From NCBI GenBank assembly GCA_944323785.1, contig CALUTU010000003.1:1-64000 (forward strand): a DNA stretch of 64,000 bases. Reading direction: 5' to 3'. The stretch's first letter is position 1. Each line of letters opens with the position of its first letter. The notes under the pieces were generated by a model that saw nothing but the letters and a program-made list of their open reading frames with translations, searched no databases and had not been told where the DNA came from. The translations under genes were made by a program, and so were the position numbers. This document shows positions 63,258 to 64,000 of the stretch, piece after piece. Source of the DNA: an uncultured Bacteroidales bacterium (GTDB lineage: Bacteria; Bacteroidota; Bacteroidia; Bacteroidales; UBA932).

Positions 63258-64000
63258 ATGGATTACCGTGAAGTATGGGATAACTGTCTGCAAATCATAA
63301 GGGATAACATCCCTGAGAGCAGCTATAGGACGTGGTTTGAGCCTATCAGACCCGTCCGGCTGGAAGGAAGTACCCTTACCATTCAGGTACCCTCAGGTTT
63401 CTTCCCCGAATACATCGAGGCCCACTACATCGACATCCTGCGTTCCTCCATGAAAAGGGTTATCGGAAAGGATGCGAAGCTTGTATATGAAGTATCAGTA
63501 GTGAAGAACTCCACCGTACGCTATCCGGCAGGCAGACCTGACTCCGGGATTGTCAATCCCGACATAGCCCTGCCCAAGGAAAAGGTGGAGAAGATCGATG
63601 ACCCTTATGTGATTCCAGGCATCAAGGGCATAACGGTCAATCCCAATCTCAACTACAACTATTCTTTTGAGAATCTCATAGAAGGAGACTGCAACCGTCT
63701 GGGCCGCGCTGCCGGACTGGCCATCGCGGAGAACCCAGGAAGCACAGCATACAATCCTTTTTTTGTATACGGTGGTCCCGGTCTGGGAAAGACCCATCTG
63801 GCACAGGCCATAGGCATAGAGATAAAGGAGAAATATGCCGGGAAAGTGGTTCTCTATGTCACCGCCAACCGTTTCGTGACCCATTACATGGACTCGATTC
63901 AGAAGAATGCCATGACGGACTTCCTGCACTACTATCAGTCGATGGATGTCCTCATCATAGACGACGTTCATGAGTTTGCCGACAAGCCAGGTACCCAGAA
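63258..64000 (+). CDS. dnaA: Chromosomal replication initiator DnaA (5' part, cut by the window)
   Basis: The visible 247 residues cover domain I (MDYREVWDNCLQIIRDNIPE, then SSYRTWFEPIRPV), a short linker, and the AAA+ domain with Walker A VYGGPGLGKTHLAQAIGIEI and Walker B MDVLIIDDVHEFADK. NPNLNYNYSFENLIEGDCNR is the usual lead-in. DnaA opens the replication origin. The ATG at 63258 follows TTGAGGA. The frame is open at the right edge, so the DNA-binding domain is outside the window. Confidence 0.97.
   Translation, partial: MDYREVWDNCLQIIRDNIPESSYRTWFEPIRPVRLEGSTLTIQVPSGFFPEYIEAHYIDILRSSMKRVIGKDAKLVYEVSVVKNSTVRYPAGRPDSGIVNPDIALPKEKVEKIDDPYVIPGIKGITVNPNLNYNYSFENLIEGDCNRLGRAAGLAIAENPGSTAYNPFFVYGGPGLGKTHLAQAIGIEIKEKYAGKVVLYVTANRFVTHYMDSIQKNAMTDFLHYYQSMDVLIIDDVHEFADKPGTQ

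Overview
The window is chromosomal DNA of a Bacteroidota bacterium, most likely order Bacteroidales. The evidence is the gene content (DUF4295 next to L33 and L28, a BF3164-type lipoprotein, DUF4199, DUF1460, GH97, two-half M16 peptidase, Rho with a long disordered insert) and the promoters. At least fifteen intergenic regions carry the Bacteroidota -7 box TAnnTTTG, often with a TTG about 19-21 nt upstream. Coding DNA is moderately GC-rich and intergenic DNA is AT-rich. I cannot assign a genus from sequence alone.

Layout. 1-255: end of a 76-bp tandem array that supplies the promoter of malic enzyme maeB. 2575-5260: a hairpin-rich gap, then a leftward block with grpE-dnaJ and rplS-tRNA-Arg. 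5330-8537: leftward secreted transglutaminase-like protein, LPP20-like lipoprotein and class II aldolase. 8604-17766: one rightward operon, gmk-nadD-M28 peptidase-uvrB-rsh-uvrA, placing a RelA/SpoT protein between two excision-repair genes. 18078-19007: a secreted coiled-coil protein. 19008-21100: a small accessory island with hicAB between degenerate direct repeats, and an orphan gene between two promoter-bearing 54-nt repeats that each end in a terminator-like hairpin. 21230-32699: envelope and secreted functions (MBL hydrolase, DUF2490, DUF1460 amidase-like, M16 peptidase, FtsX-type permease, TlpA thioredoxin, GH97 glucosidase). 32761-33400: a HigBA-type toxin-antitoxin pair with a 24-bp perfect palindrome over its promoter.

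33443-40422: leftward peptidase and translation genes (rpmB-rpmG-DUF4295; thrS-infC-rpmI-rplT-lepB). infC appears to start at AUC behind a strong Shine-Dalgarno. 40501-42004: DUF4199 membrane protein and a GT2 glycosyltransferase. 42101-48509: leftward BF3164 lipoprotein, then secA-lpdA-bactofilin. 48635-52170: three unrecognised lipoproteins that appear to carry one, four and two copies of the same kind of beta domain. 52269-55580: DUF1573 protein-meaB-10TM metal transporter. 55685: a 2[4Fe-4S] ferredoxin. 55936-61002: lptD-ridA-rho. 61101-63075: amidase and MlaD-like protein. 63258 to the edge: the 5' part of dnaA after an AT-rich leader.

Most of the window is ordinary core genome. The most unusual parts are the 19.0-21.1 kb island, the 76-bp array, the infC start, the operon embedding of rsh with a degraded hydrolase motif, a peptidase-like protein lacking its general base, and the 1-4-2 repeat lipoproteins. 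No insertion sequence, prophage, CRISPR array or rRNA gene was seen.
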